Assembly (NCBI RefSeq): GCF_021245735.1
Contig: NZ_JAJISB010000014.1
Location: 62,001 to 126,000 of the forward strand
Direction of reading: 5' to 3'
Length of the DNA: 64,000 bases
From: Brevibacillus daliensis
GTDB lineage: Bacteria; Bacillota; Bacilli; Brevibacillales; Brevibacillaceae
This document shows positions 31,228 through 41,435 of the stretch, piece by piece (within the stretch, counting starts at the first letter, position 1; each line of letters begins with the position of its first letter). The translations under genes were made by a program, and so were the position numbers. The notes under the pieces were generated by a model. The model saw only the letters and a program-made list of their open reading frames with translations, did no database searches and was not told the DNA's origin.

Positions 31228-32504
31228 GTTGATGTATAATTTTTGCTACCTTTTGGTTTAGAAGGACTAATACTTTCAAGGCTTTGCAAAAATTCTTCAT
31301 TTGTTTTCGTATCTGCCAATTTCTTCAGGAACATTTCTACATAATCGTAGCTTTCGTTCATATTTTTACGAATTAACCACAATTTATCCAACTCTTCTTT
31401 AGACAGAAGCATTTCCTCGCGACGAGTACCAGATCTTCTGATATCAATAGCAGGGAAAATACGTCGTTCAGACAATTTACGATCCAGGTGCAGTTCCATG
31501 TTACCTGTACCTTTGAACTCTTCATAAATCACATCATCCATGCGAGATCCCGTTTCAACAAGCGCTGTAGCTAAAATGGTCAAGCTACCGCCCTCTTCCA
31601 CATTTCTCGCTGAACCAAAGAATCGTTTTGGTCGGTGGAAAGCAGCAGGATCAATACCCCCTGATAGTGTGCGTCCACTAGGCGGAATGACTAGGTTATA
31701 TGCACGAGCCAAACGCGTAATGGAATCCATCAAGATGACTACATCTCGTTTATGTTCAACCAAACGTTTTGCTCTCTCTAGTACCAGTTCCGCAACCTTA
31801 ATATGATTTTCCGGTAGTTCATCAAATGTGGAAGCTATTACTTCCCCTTTTACAGAACGTTGCATATCCGTTACTTCCTCAGGACGTTCATCGATAAGAA
31901 GAACAAATAAATCGATATCAGGACGATTCTCTGAAATACTATTAGCAATTTCCTTTAACAACATGGTTTTTCCGGCTTTTGGAGGAGCAACAATCAAACC
32001 ACGCTGCCCCAAACCTACGGGAGCGAGCATGTCCATCAGACGAACCGACAATTTGGATGGTGATGTTTCCAACGTTAGTTTTTCTTGCGGATAAAGCGGT
32101 GTTAAAGCGGGGAAATGTAGACGCTCAGAAGCAATTTCTGGATCTTGTCCATTCACTGCCTCTACTTGCAATAACCCGAAATATCGTTCCGTTTCTTTAG
32201 GTGCCCTTGCCTTACCTGAAACCAAGTCACCGTTACGCAAATCAAAGCGGCGAATCTGGGATTGAGAGATGTAAATATCCTCAGCGCTAGGCAGGTAATT
32301 AATCGGACGTAGGAAACCGAACCCTTCCGGTAAGGTTTCCAGTACGCCCTCCATAAACATAAGTCCTTCTCGTTTTGCCTGCGCTCGCAGTATCGAGAAA
32401 ATGAGTTCTTTCTTTTTCAATTGAGAGTAATAAGGGATTTGGAATTCCTTCGCCAGCTTATACAAATCCGTTAATTTCTTCTCTTCTAATTCGCTTAAAA
32501 TCAC
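31215..32504 (-). CDS. rho: Transcription termination factor Rho
   Basis: An RNA-dependent ATPase hexamer that ends transcription. The 429 residues show the Rho N-terminal helix-extended-loop-helix, the RNA-binding cold-shock-like domain with [16 protein letters not shown] near 52-67, Walker [16 protein letters not shown] near 180, Walker [17 protein letters not shown] near 260 and the Q-loop/R-loop region near 280-330. It starts at a GTG at 32504. It follows glpX and murA as in B. subtilis. Its last codons form part of an intrinsic terminator. Confidence 0.97.
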   Translation of the reverse strand: MILSELEEKKLTDLYKLAKEFQIPYYSQLKKKELIFSILRAQAKREGLMFMEGVLETLPEGFGFLRPINYLPSAEDIYISQSQIRRFDLRNGDLVSGKARAPKETERYFGLLQVEAVNGQDPEIASERLHFPALTPLYPQEKLTLETSPSKLSVRLMDMLAPVGLGQRGLIVAPPKAGKTMLLKEIANSISENRPDIDLFVLLIDERPEEVTDMQRSVKGEVIASTFDELPENHIKVAELVLERAKRLVEHKRDVVILMDSITRLARAYNLVIPPSGRTLSGGIDPAAFHRPKRFFGSARNVEEGGSLTILATALVETGSRMDDVIYEEFKGTGNMELHLDRKLSERRIFPAIDIRRSGTRREEMLLSKEELDKLWLIRKNMNESYDYVEMFLKKLADTKTNEEFLQSLESISPSKPKGSKNYTSTTVG

Positions 32505-32563
32505 GTATTATTCCACCACTCTTTACACATTCTACTTTTATTATATCCCATGATTTCCCTATC

Positions 32564-33526
32564 CTATAATAGTAGGAGAGGTTTCTTTTCTAAACGATGG
32601 GTTCCCTCGATAAAGCGCACCGTTCCAGTCTTCGCCCGCATTACCACAGAATGAGTGGTAGCCATCGTGCCCTGGAATCTGACTCCGCGCAGCAATTCAC
32701 CATCTGTAACGCCAGTTGCCGCAAAAATAGCATCGTCTCCTCGCACTAAATCTTCCATGCGAAGTACCTGATTTGGATTAGTTAGACCCATCTTCATACA
32801 ACGCTGTAACTCTTCTTCGCTTTGCGGAAGTAATCTACCTATTATTTCCCCACCAAGACACTTAAGTGCAACAGCTGCCAGCACACCCTCTGGTGCACCG
32901 CCAGAACCAAATAAAATATCAACACCTGTATCAGGAAAAGCCGTATTGATGGCTGCCGCCACATCTCCATCAGGGATTAGCTTGATTCTTGCTCCAGCCT
33001 CTCTGATCTCTTCAATGACTCGAGTATGACGATCACGATCAAGGACAATAGCAACCAGATCACTCATATCTTTTCCATTTGCCTGAGCTACTGCTTTTAA
33101 ATTATCAATGATAGGAGCATCGATGTCTACCTTTCCTACTGCTTTTGGTCCTACTGCAATCTTGTCCATGTACATGTCAGGTGCATGCAACAGGTTACCT
33201 CTATCTGCAATGGCGATAACAGAAATGGCATTCCATGTTCCTTTTGCTACAATGTTCGTACCTTCCAATGGATCAACTGCTACATCGACAAAAGGTGGTA
33301 TGCCTTGCCCCAATTTCTCACCAATATATAGCATTGGTGCCTCATCCATTTCTCCTTCTCCAATTACGACTACACCATCCATAGGAACGTTTTCGAATTC
33401 TGCACGCATGGCTGATGTTGCTGCACCATCCGCTTCATCCTTTTTGCCAAGCCCCATCCATCTTGCAGAAGCAAGAGCAGCTCCTTCTGTGACACGAACC
33501 AATTCAAGCGATAAACTACGCTCCAT
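32564..33526 (-). CDS. glpX: Class II fructose-1,6-bisphosphatase
   Basis: Hydrolyses fructose 1,6-bisphosphate in gluconeogenesis. The 320-residue product has the metal site [23 protein letters not shown], and [21 protein letters not shown] motifs of the GlpX family. GAGGGGG precedes the ATG at 33526. It is 19 bases after murA and equals B. subtilis ywjI. Together with fba and the transaldolase-like gene upstream, it forms a central carbon cluster. Confidence 0.96.
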   Translation of the reverse strand: MERSLSLELVRVTEGAALASARWMGLGKKDEADGAATSAMRAEFENVPMDGVVVIGEGEMDEAPMLYIGEKLGQGIPPFVDVAVDPLEGTNIVAKGTWNAISVIAIADRGNLLHAPDMYMDKIAVGPKAVGKVDIDAPIIDNLKAVAQANGKDMSDLVAIVLDRDRHTRVIEEIREAGARIKLIPDGDVAAAINTAFPDTGVDILFGSGGAPEGVLAAVALKCLGGEIIGRLLPQSEEELQRCMKMGLTNPNQVLRMEDLVRGDDAIFAATGVTDGELLRGVRFQGTMATTHSVVMRAKTGTVRFIEGTHRLEKKPLLLL

Positions 33527-33544
33527 CTTGATTCTTCCCCCTCA

Positions 33545-34813
33545 TTATTGTTCGGCTTCTCCCAAAGTAACTCGTTCTACCTTGGCGCCTAAATTAGATA
33601 ACTTTTGAACCAGATTTTCATATCCTCTATCGATATGTTCCAGTCCTTCTACTTCTGTATTTCCTTTAGCAATCAAACCTGCTATAACCAAAGCTGCACC
33701 AGCACGTAGATCAGATGCCATCGCCTTGGCACCCGTAAGCGGAGTGACTCCCTCTACAACCGCTGAACGCCCTTCGATTTTAATTGCAGCACCCATTCGA
33801 CGCAATTCATCGGAATGGCGAAATCTAGAACTATATATATTATCGGTAACAATACTCGTACCTTCAGCAAGTGTGAGTAATGTTGTCATTGGTTGTTGCA
33901 AATCTGTAGGGAATCCTGGATATGGACTCGTCTTCACATCAACAGCCTTATACTCCTTCTTGCCAATTATACGAATCGCGTCATCACCTTCGATAATTTC
34001 CACACCTAGTTCACGTAACTTGGCTGAAACAGGTTCCATATGTTTAGCAATTACGTTCTCTACTACCACATCTCCACCAGTTGCAGCAGCTGCAATCATA
34101 TACGTACCTGCTTCTATCCTGTCAGGTATGATAGTATGACGGCATCCACGCAAAATGTCTACTCCTTGAATACGAATGACATCCGTACCTGCTCCCGAAA
34201 TCCTCGCTCCCATATTATTTAATAGGGTAGCTACATCGACTATTTCAGGCTCTCTCGCTGCATTTTCAATGGTAGTGATCCCTTCAGCTCGAACCGCAGC
34301 TAACATAATATTTATGGTAGCTCCTACACTAACCAAGTCCAGATAGATTCTTGCTCCACGTAATTTTTTTGCGCGTACAATCATAACACCTTTGCAATTT
34401 TCAACCGTGGCACCCAATGCTTCAAAGCCTTTTATATGCAAATCAACCGGCCGAGGACCCAAATCGCAACCACCTGGTAAACCAATCTGCGCTTCACCGA
34501 ACTTACCTAGTAAAGCTCCCCATAAATAATAGGAGGCTCTCAGTTTTTTTACTTTCCCATTGGGCATGAATGTTTTGTGAATGGGTCTAGCATCAATCTC
34601 CATCCAATCATCTTCAAACAACACACTTGCACCCATATCCTTAAGTAAGTTCACATAGATCTCGACATCCTGAATATGCGGAAGGTTTTCGATTACTACC
34701 GGACCATCCGCAAGAATAGCAGCAGGTATTAGAGCAACAGCACTATTCTTAGCACCACTTATTCCTACTCTTCCCTGCAGGGGTGTTCCACCTTGTATCA
34801 GCAACTTTTCCAT
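33545..34813 (-). CDS. murA: UDP-N-acetylglucosamine 1-carboxyvinyltransferase
   Basis: Catalyses the first committed step of peptidoglycan synthesis. The 422 residues have the opening [24 protein letters not shown], and the active-site cysteine is in [15 protein letters not shown] near residue 116, the fosfomycin target. Position next to transaldolase, glpX and rho marks it as the MurAB/MurZ-type second copy of B. subtilis; a second paralogue would lie elsewhere. GGAGAT precedes the ATG at 34813. Confidence 0.96.
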   Translation of the reverse strand: MEKLLIQGGTPLQGRVGISGAKNSAVALIPAAILADGPVVIENLPHIQDVEIYVNLLKDMGASVLFEDDWMEIDARPIHKTFMPNGKVKKLRASYYLWGALLGKFGEAQIGLPGGCDLGPRPVDLHIKGFEALGATVENCKGVMIVRAKKLRGARIYLDLVSVGATINIMLAAVRAEGITTIENAAREPEIVDVATLLNNMGARISGAGTDVIRIQGVDILRGCRHTIIPDRIEAGTYMIAAAATGGDVVVENVIAKHMEPVSAKLRELGVEIIEGDDAIRIIGKKEYKAVDVKTSPYPGFPTDLQQPMTTLLTLAEGTSIVTDNIYSSRFRHSDELRRMGAAIKIEGRSAVVEGVTPLTGAKAMASDLRAGAALVIAGLIAKGNTEVEGLEHIDRGYENLVQKLSNLGAKVERVTLGEAEQ

Positions 34814-34929
34814 TGATTCGATCTCCTCAAGTCATGTTTCTTGCACTTATTCAGAATATACCCTCTATTACTGATAGTCTAGTCGATAATATGTTTAACT
34901 TTGTTGACAAAATTTTATAATTGAAAAGA

Positions 34930-34956
34930 AGCACCTTCTCCACGGGAAAAGGTGCT
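34930..34956 (-). terminator. Terminator after the transaldolase gene
   Basis: AGCACCTTCTCC and GGAAAAGGTGCT pair with one G-U on a 3-base loop, followed by a U-rich stretch on the minus strand. It is 16 bases beyond the stop at 34972. Confidence 0.85.
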
Positions 34957-34971
34957 ATCTTGTATTTTTTA

Positions 34972-35616
34972 TTACTTTTGCATAGCTTCCCAGTCAGCTA
35001 AGAATTTTTCAATTCCGCTTGTCGTCAAAGGATGCTTCAGAAGTTGTTTAAATACTTTATGTGGAATGGTAGCTATATGAGCACCAAGCTTAGCAGCGTC
35101 AATTACATGGATTGGGTGACGCACACTAGCTGCAATGATTTCTGTATCGATATCATGAACAGTAAAAATCTCAGCTATATCAGAGATAAGTTGCATTCCA
35201 TCAGAACCGATATCATCAAGTCTGCCTAAGAATGGTGATACATAAGTAGCACCAGCACGTGCTGCCATTAATGCTTGGGTAGCACTAAACACGAGAGTTA
35301 CATTTGTTTTAATCTTACGTTTAGAGAAAGCTTTCGTTGCTTTTAAACCTTCTTCAGTCATCGGAACCTTAATTACGATATTCTTGGACAAAGCAGCTAG
35401 CTTTTCCCCTTCTTCAATCATACCTTTTGCGTCCAGACTAATAACTTCTGCACTGATAGGACCATCCACAATATCTAAGATTTCTTTTAACGTTTCAACG
35501 AAATCTCTGCCTTCCTTTGCTACGAGTGAAGGATTAGTTGTTACTCCTGCAACTACTCCCCATTCGTGGATTTCTCTGATTTCGTCTACGTTAGCTGTGT
35601 CTATGAAGAAACGCAT
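34972..35616 (-). CDS. tal: Transaldolase / fructose-6-phosphate aldolase family (YwjH)
   Basis: A small class I aldolase of the MipB/TalC type, 214 residues. It begins [20 protein letters not shown] and has [12 protein letters not shown]. The Schiff-base lysine lies in [15 protein letters not shown] near residue 84, followed by [25 protein letters not shown], cited in part. The length fits the short transaldolase subfamily, whose members may be true transaldolases or fructose-6-phosphate aldolases; B. subtilis YwjH acts as a transaldolase. GGGAGGG precedes the ATG. It is 51 bases after fba. Confidence 0.94.
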   Translation of the reverse strand: MRFFIDTANVDEIREIHEWGVVAGVTTNPSLVAKEGRDFVETLKEILDIVDGPISAEVISLDAKGMIEEGEKLAALSKNIVIKVPMTEEGLKATKAFSKRKIKTNVTLVFSATQALMAARAGATYVSPFLGRLDDIGSDGMQLISDIAEIFTVHDIDTEIIAASVRHPIHVIDAAKLGAHIATIPHKVFKQLLKHPLTTSGIEKFLADWEAMQK

Positions 35617-35667
35617 GGTTACCCTCCCGGTTTTAAAGGCGATTGGTGAAACGTAAATGAAAGATTA

Positions 35668-36522
35668 CTATACTCGGTTGTTACTTCCAAACAGACGAAT
35701 TTTTTCAATTACAGTTTGCTTGATTGCTTCACGAGCTGGCCCCATATATTTACGAGGGTCAATTTCGTTTGGTTTTTCTGCCAAGATCTTACGGATTGCC
35801 TCCGTGCAAACAACTTGGTTTTCAGTGTTTACATTAATTTTACCAGCACCGTATTTGATAGCTTCACGGATAGACTCATCAGGTACACCAGAACCACCGT
35901 GCAATACGATAGGTGCATCAATGCTATTGGCAACTTTTTCAATGATATCATAATGAATTTTTGGAACGCCTTTGTACATACCATGAGCAGTACCAACAGC
36001 GATAGCCAAATAGTCAACTTTAGTTTCTTCCCAAAAACGGATAGCTTCTTCTGGTTTTGCCAGGTTTGCATCTTCTTCTGCTACCTGTACATCATCTTCT
36101 ACGCCGCCAATTGTACCAAGTTCGCCTTCAACAGAAACGCCAACAGCGTGAGCTGCTTCAACTACTTGCTTAGTTAAACGGATGTTGTCTTCATATGAAT
36201 GATGGGAACCATCAAACATAACAGATGAAAAACCAGCTTGGATACATTTCATGACAACATCAAAGCTACTACCGTGGTCCAAATGAAGAGCAATAGGCAC
36301 ACCAGCGGTTTTTGCTGCAGCTTTGGCCATAGCCACAGTGTAGTCAATACCCATGTAACGCATTGCGCCCTCGGATACCCCGAAGATTACTGGAGATTTC
36401 TCTTCCTTGGCTGCTTCGGTAATCGCTTGCGTGAATTCTAGGTTGTTGATGTTAAATTGACCTACCGCGTACTTATTTTTCTTCGCGTCCTCAATAAAGG
36501 CGGTCATAGGTACTAATGTCAT
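35668..36522 (-). CDS. fba: Class II fructose-bisphosphate aldolase
   Basis: A zinc-dependent glycolytic aldolase. The 284-residue protein has the metal and substrate motifs IALHLDHGSSFDVVMKCI near 75-92, FDGSHHSYEDN, VEGELGTIGGVEDD and the C-terminal VLHGGSGVPDE / INVNTENQ segments. It equals B. subtilis fbaA and follows spo0F as there. AGGAGGACAT precedes the ATG. A strong promoter and a 14-bp palindrome lie upstream. Confidence 0.97.
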   Translation of the reverse strand: MTLVPMTAFIEDAKKNKYAVGQFNINNLEFTQAITEAAKEEKSPVIFGVSEGAMRYMGIDYTVAMAKAAAKTAGVPIALHLDHGSSFDVVMKCIQAGFSSVMFDGSHHSYEDNIRLTKQVVEAAHAVGVSVEGELGTIGGVEDDVQVAEEDANLAKPEEAIRFWEETKVDYLAIAVGTAHGMYKGVPKIHYDIIEKVANSIDAPIVLHGGSGVPDESIREAIKYGAGKINVNTENQVVCTEAIRKILAEKPNEIDPRKYMGPAREAIKQTVIEKIRLFGSNNRV

Positions 36523-36549
36523 CAGTATGTCCTCCTAAGCTTAAGTCTG

Positions 36550-36599
36550 GTATTCATGAATACGGAATTATTATACCATAAGAAAGTTGACGTTAACAA
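36550..36599 (-). promoter_or_regulatory. Promoter of fba with a palindrome at the start point
   Basis: TTGTTA (36594-36599) and extended TGGTATAAT (-10 at 36570-36575) are 18 bases apart on the minus strand. A perfect 14-bp palindrome GTATTCATGAATAC (36550-36563) begins at the expected transcription start, so it could act as an operator. Confidence 0.7.
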
Positions 36600-36610
36600 A
36601 ATAACTGTGT

Positions 36611-36976
36611 CTAACTAACTAACTGTTGATTTACCACATTTCGCAATTCATCGATATCAAAAGGTTTTGTAAAATGCGTCAATGCTCCCAGTTGCGTCGC
36701 CTCTTTTATCATATCCAATTCTCCATAGGCGGTCATCATAATAACCTTAATATCTTGATTTATTTTTTTAATATGCTTCAAAATCTCAATTCCATCCATC
36801 CCAGGAATTTTCATATCTAGGATAACGAGATGCGGTGATTCTTTTTCCACAATTTCAAGAGCTTGCTTACCATTAGCAGCTTGAAAAGTACAATATCCTT
36901 CTTTACCTAATACTTCATACAACAGGATACGAATTCCGTACTGATCATCTACAACAAGCACTTTCTTGTCTTGCAT
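36611..36976 (-). CDS. spo0F: Sporulation phosphorelay response regulator Spo0F
   Basis: Spo0F receives phosphate from sporulation kinases and passes it to Spo0B. The single receiver domain of 121 residues has the acidic pocket [14 protein letters not shown], the phosphorylated Asp in [13 protein letters not shown] near residue 53, [10 protein letters not shown] and the invariant Lys in [15 protein letters not shown]. The matches [21 protein letters not shown] and TAYGELDMI are nearly identical to B. subtilis Spo0F. There is no output domain. The ATG at 36976 has AGAGGGGA upstream. It is followed by fba. Confidence 0.96.
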   Translation of the reverse strand: MQDKKVLVVDDQYGIRILLYEVLGKEGYCTFQAANGKQALEIVEKESPHLVILDMKIPGMDGIEILKHIKKINQDIKVIMMTAYGELDMIKEATQLGALTHFTKPFDIDELRNVVNQQLVS

Positions 36977-37130
36977 AACGTTATCCCCTCTTTCGTTCAC
37001 TTATCATTGTACATACAATACGTCCCAATCTATGGAAATTCCTGCCCAATCTTAACCGTTTTTTTCCTATTTAGCACATTATCTACCCTTCAAGGATATT
37101 CCTTGCTAGGATTTTAAAGAATTGTCTTGA

Positions 37131-37313
37131 TCCTACTTCAGTGGATAAAACCAGCTTCTCTTTTCACCCTTCGCTAAAAGTCTTCGCCCCCCAAGGGGTT
37201 AGACTGTCCGCTCCGCACTCTTTACTGTGTAGCGGACAGTTTCTCTTCATCGCTGGACATTAACGAGTTCACAGACAAAAAATGTGCTTCTTCTGCCTGC
37301 CCTCTTCAGTAGT
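37131..37313 (-). repeat. Dispersed structured element, copy A
   Basis: This 183-base segment matches 57581-57764 at about four of five positions, including exact shared runs such as CACCCTTCGC, ACTGTCCGCTCCGCACTC and CAGACAAAAAATGTGCTTC. It can form a 10-bp stem ACTGTCCGCT/AGCGGACAGT, a CCCC/GGGG hairpin, a CAGA/TCTG hairpin and a terminal pairing TACT/AGTA. Strand is given as minus because one stem keeps a G-U pair only in that sense. It lies 42 bases past the pyrG terminator and is not within any gene. Confidence 0.8.
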
Positions 37314-37354
37314 AAATTAAAGTCCATTAGAATTTTTATAAATTCCTTTCTATG

Positions 37355-37386
37355 AAAAAAAGATCACCGGCACTAAACCGGTGATC
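37355..37386 (-). terminator. Terminator of pyrG
   Basis: GATCACCGG and CCGGTGATC form a 9-bp perfect stem with a 7-base loop, followed on the minus strand by seven U residues. It is 25 bases past the pyrG stop. Confidence 0.93.
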
Positions 37387-37410
37387 CTTCTATCTATGTT
37401 CACGTATATC

Positions 37411-39015
<1,605 letters not shown>

Positions 39016-39079
39016 TTACGTCCCCTCTTTCCCCTTGCTTATGCTAATTAGTTTTCGTGGTCAGGGTGCTACCAAAAAA

Positions 39080-39136
39080 AGAAAAAACAAAAGTGGGACC
39101 TATATCAACATAATTGTTGAATAGGGGCACTTTTGT
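39080..39136 (-). promoter_or_regulatory. pyrG leader attenuator (intrinsic terminator)
   Basis: In the RNA, ACAAAAGUG at 39136-39128 pairs with CACUUUUGU at 39095-39087, extended by inner pairs, and a run of six U follows. The 5' arm holds GCCCCUA. A 5' end lengthened by extra G residues could pair with this C-run and prevent hairpin formation. It lies 41 bases after the predicted start and 68 bases before the pyrG ATG. Confidence 0.85.
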
Positions 39137-39176
39137 TTATTATTCTTTCATATATAACCGTTCTTCATGTGAAGCC

Positions 39177-39213
39177 CAAAATGTATTTTATAATGGGTTC
39201 AGAGTAAAGTCAA
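39177..39213 (-). promoter_or_regulatory. pyrG promoter with GGGC start site
   Basis: TTGACT (39208-39213) and TAAAAT (39185-39190) are 17 bases apart on the minus strand. Seven bases after the -10 the transcript would start GGGCUUC (from 39177). GGGC is the initial sequence at which B. subtilis pyrG undergoes G-reiteration when CTP is low. Confidence 0.82.
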
Positions 39214-39230
39214 GTAAAACCCGAAGTTGA

Positions 39231-39788
39231 TTACTTCTCGAGACCATCCTCTTCTTCTTCCTCTTCCTCAAAGAGCTCATCTTCTTCATCTAGCTCTTCA
39301 TCTTCTTCATCTTCTTCATCTATTTCGTCAATGTCTTCATCATCAGCATCGATATCGTCTTCATCAGCGAAATCTTCCTCTTCTTCCTCTTCTTCCTCTT
39401 CCTCTTCGAAGAGTTCAATATCATCTTCTTCAAAATCATCGGCTGCTTCTTCTTCAAAATCATCGAAGTCATTGGTAACGACAGCTTTCTTCTTCTTACC
39501 GCCACCCTCTTGGCTCTCTTCTACAGCCTCAGTTGGATACCAGCGTTTTAGACCCCATGTATTTTCCCCGATGCAAACAAAACGACCGTCGATATTCACT
39601 TCGGTATATACTTGTGCGATGATAGCCATCAGTTGATCTTCTTTCAGGTTGCGCAGTTTCGCAATCTCATCCATCAATTCACGGAAATTATAAGGGCGAT
39701 TCTTTTCTTTTAAAATTTCAAAAGCGATATCAACCATCGCCATTTCTTGCAATGCTTCTACTTTAATATGCTGAAGTAATTGACTCAA
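39231..39788 (-). CDS. rpoE: DNA-directed RNA polymerase delta subunit
   Basis: Delta binds core RNA polymerase and raises recycling and promoter selectivity in Firmicutes. The 185-residue product has the HARE-HTH N-terminal domain (about 12-90) ending in IDGRFVCIGENTWGLKRWYP, a Lys-rich bridge KKKKAVV, and a very acidic disordered tail of about 80 residues made mostly of Glu and Asp. The TTG at 39788 follows AAAGGA with a 10-base spacer; a GTG nine bases earlier would sit on top of that site. A promoter lies at 39839-39866. Confidence 0.94.
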   Translation of the reverse strand: MSQLLQHIKVEALQEMAMVDIAFEILKEKNRPYNFRELMDEIAKLRNLKEDQLMAIIAQVYTEVNIDGRFVCIGENTWGLKRWYPTEAVEESQEGGGKKKKAVVTNDFDDFEEEAADDFEEDDIELFEEEEEEEEEEEDFADEDDIDADDEDIDEIDEEDEEDEELDEEDELFEEEEEEEDGLEK

Positions 39789-39838
39789 GCAAGGCACGTC
39801 CTTTCAAACAATAACTTGGCTATTTTACAGTATTCCTT

Positions 39839-39866
39839 ATTTTATCCCAAAATGCAAGAGATTCAA
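39839..39866 (-). promoter_or_regulatory. Promoter of rpoE
   Basis: TTGAAT (39861-39866) and TAAAAT (39839-39844) are 16 bases apart on the minus strand, about 50 bases before the rpoE start. A second, overlapping pair (TTGGGA with TAAAAT 17 bases on) is also possible. Confidence 0.6.
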
Positions 39867-39944
39867 CCCTTACGACAAAAATGGACAAAAGTTGTAGGTA
39901 CATTCAAATCTTTTATGCTACTCCGTTCTATATTTTTCGAAATA

Positions 39945-39973
39945 TTGTAAAATCATCATCTGTACTTTAAGAT
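39945..39973 (+). promoter_or_regulatory. Candidate promoter of the leader-peptide/MFS unit
   Basis: TTGTAA (39945-39950) and TAAGAT (39968-39973) are 17 bases apart on the plus strand, each matching four of six consensus positions. The inverted repeat TTACAAAGTG ... CACTTGTAA (39973-40001) starts at the end of the -10 box, where it could be an operator or an RNA hairpin at the 5' end. Confidence 0.5.
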
Positions 39974-40039
39974 TACAAAGTGGTCGTACTTACACTTGTA
40001 ACTACACCCATCAAATAACCTTATAAGGAGTGTTTTAGC

Positions 40040-40099
40040 ATGTTAAAAATCTTCTTCCATTCCCCAACTACTATTTTTATTTCTACATTTAATCCGTAG
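40040..40099 (+). CDS. Putative 19-residue regulatory leader peptide of the MFS gene
   Basis: A short frame reads MLKIFFHSPTTIFISTFNP and stops at TAG. AAGGAG lies 9 bases before its ATG, which is a better ribosome site than chance would give. It ends inside the left arm of a hairpin (40094-40138) that separates it from the MFS gene start at 40164. This arrangement is that of antibiotic-inducible leader peptides. The IFIST stretch recalls the IFVIS arrest segment of the ErmC leader, but over so few residues that this is only suggestive. Confidence 0.6.
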   Translation: MLKIFFHSPTTIFISTFNP

Positions 40100-40138
40100 T
40101 GACACGCCTTAATAGAATCAATTAGCGTGCCACTGCGG
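40094..40138 (+). promoter_or_regulatory. Hairpin between leader peptide and MFS gene
   Basis: CCGTAGTGACACGC pairs with GCGTGCCACTGCGG (two mismatches) around a 17-base loop. No U-tract follows, so it is not a terminator. Its left arm contains the leader stop codon, so a ribosome stalled near the end of the leader would open it. Confidence 0.7.
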
Positions 40139-40163
40139 ATAAACATCTGGAGGAGCACGTCTT

Positions 40164-41357
40164 ATGAAGCCTGAACAATTTTCTGTTCATAACCTACGCA
40201 TACTGTATTGGAGTCATTTTTTTGAAGGAATTAACTTCTTGGTACCTGTAATGACCCTACTATATTTCCAACGTGGTCTCAGCTTGGCAGATGTCTTCTG
40301 GACAACCATTTGTTGGACAATTGCTGTTCTAATTTTCGAGATACCTACCGGCATAATAGCTGATCGGTACGGAGCTAAGCTCTCCTTTATTGTTGGCAGC
40401 TTGGTTGGTCTTAGTGGAAAAATGATCCTTCTATTTATACACGAACCATGGTCCATGTATGCTTACAATATTTTTTGGGGAATCTCTATTACCTTTTTCT
40501 CAGGAGCAATGGAGGCTTTTATCTATGATTCACTCAAGGAAACCAAGCAAGAGCATAAAATGACAGAGATACTGGGCAAGCTGCACTCTGTCTCTCTCAT
40601 TCCTATGGTAGTAGCATTTATAATTGGTCCTCTTCTAGCGAAAGATCTACAAGCCGATCAATTTAATCTGCTTATCAGCCTAAATATACTTATGCAACTG
40701 ATTGAGATAGGTCTGTATCTTGCTCTAAAAAAACCTGCACACATAGAAAATAACAACTCATCATCCCTTCTTCAAATCAAGCAAGATTGGCATACCATCA
40801 AAAACACGCCCATGCTGGTTCGTATCTTTATTACGTTTACCCTCGTGTTTATCTGTGGAACTATCATTTTTGGCAAAATGGAACAGCCATTTCTGATTGG
40901 AGCTGGATTACCTAGCAGTGGACTTGGATTTCTTTATGCTGGAGCAACTCTGATCTGCCTTCTTGTCTCACGCAGACTGGACTTTTTCACATCCCGGTTC
41001 TCACACGAGCATCTCATGTACGCGACCGGAGCAATTACGGTGTTCCTTCTTTTAATAGCAAGTAGCCTCGGTCAGCATTTGGGAATGGCTATTCTCGTAT
41101 TTCTACTACTCCGTCTTATGCATACGATACGAGTTCCGGTCTATTCACAATTAAGCAACGAGTATATACCAAGCGGTAGCAGGGCAACTACCTTATCCAT
41201 GCTAAGCATCTGGGATGCTGCATTTGATGTTGTTTTACTATCTAGTTTTGCTTTTCTATCCAGCTACCCATCTCCTCTTGTTTATGGAGCATGTGCACTG
41301 ATCTGTGCTATAGGTACCCTGATATCGATTAAAAGGCAGGGGAAAATGAATAATTAA
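40164..41357 (+). CDS. MFS transporter, probable drug efflux
   Basis: A 397-residue membrane transporter with about 11-12 hydrophobic helices. MFS motif A appears as GIIADRYGAKLSFIVG between helices 2 and 3 (about residues 61-76), and a central cytoplasmic loop with KKPAHIENNNSSS lies near 190. The family (multidrug or macrolide-type efflux) cannot be fixed from sequence, but a leader peptide upstream suggests induction by a translation-targeting compound. GGAGGAG precedes the ATG at 8 bases. It is one of only two long plus-strand genes in the window and is closed by its own terminator. Confidence 0.88.
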   Translation: MKPEQFSVHNLRILYWSHFFEGINFLVPVMTLLYFQRGLSLADVFWTTICWTIAVLIFEIPTGIIADRYGAKLSFIVGSLVGLSGKMILLFIHEPWSMYAYNIFWGISITFFSGAMEAFIYDSLKETKQEHKMTEILGKLHSVSLIPMVVAFIIGPLLAKDLQADQFNLLISLNILMQLIEIGLYLALKKPAHIENNNSSSLLQIKQDWHTIKNTPMLVRIFITFTLVFICGTIIFGKMEQPFLIGAGLPSSGLGFLYAGATLICLLVSRRLDFFTSRFSHEHLMYATGAITVFLLLIASSLGQHLGMAILVFLLLRLMHTIRVPVYSQLSNEYIPSGSRATTLSMLSIWDAAFDVVLLSSFAFLSSYPSPLVYGACALICAIGTLISIKRQGKMNN

Positions 41358-41365
41358 CAATGAAT

Positions 41366-41408
41366 ACTCTTCTTATACTGCGGTATAAGAGGAGTTGTTT
41401 TATTTTTT
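41366..41408 (+). terminator. Terminator of the MFS gene
   Basis: ACTCTTCTTATAC and GTATAAGAGGAGT form a 13-bp stem with one G-U around a 4-base loop, followed by TTGTTTTATTTTTT on the plus strand, just past the stop at 41357. Confidence 0.9.
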
Positions 41409-41435
41409 GGTGGTAATGAGTAAATAATTTAAAGA

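Larger units (their letters stand above)
36977..37410. other. Intergenic region between spo0F and pyrG
   Basis: This 434-base gap holds the spo0F leader (36977 to about 37130), the first copy of the 183-bp repeated element (37131-37313) and the pyrG terminator (37355-37386). No protein-coding frame with a ribosome site was seen. A fragment AGGAATT in the spo0F leader resembles a sigma-H -35 box, but no convincing -10 follows. Confidence 0.6.

Noticed and set aside
36977-37060. A sigma-H promoter for spo0F based on AGGAATT
   Set aside because: The -35-like element is present but no GAAT-type -10 lies at the right distance, so the call is not supportable.
37131-37313. The repeated element as a conventional insertion sequence
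   Set aside because: It contains no transposase frame, only short terminal pairing and no flanking target duplication that I could see; a MITE or RNA family is more likely.
39331-39636. Plus-strand frames rich in serine or leucine/histidine opposite rpoE
   Set aside because: They are complements of the Glu/Asp-repeat tail of the delta subunit and have no ribosome site.
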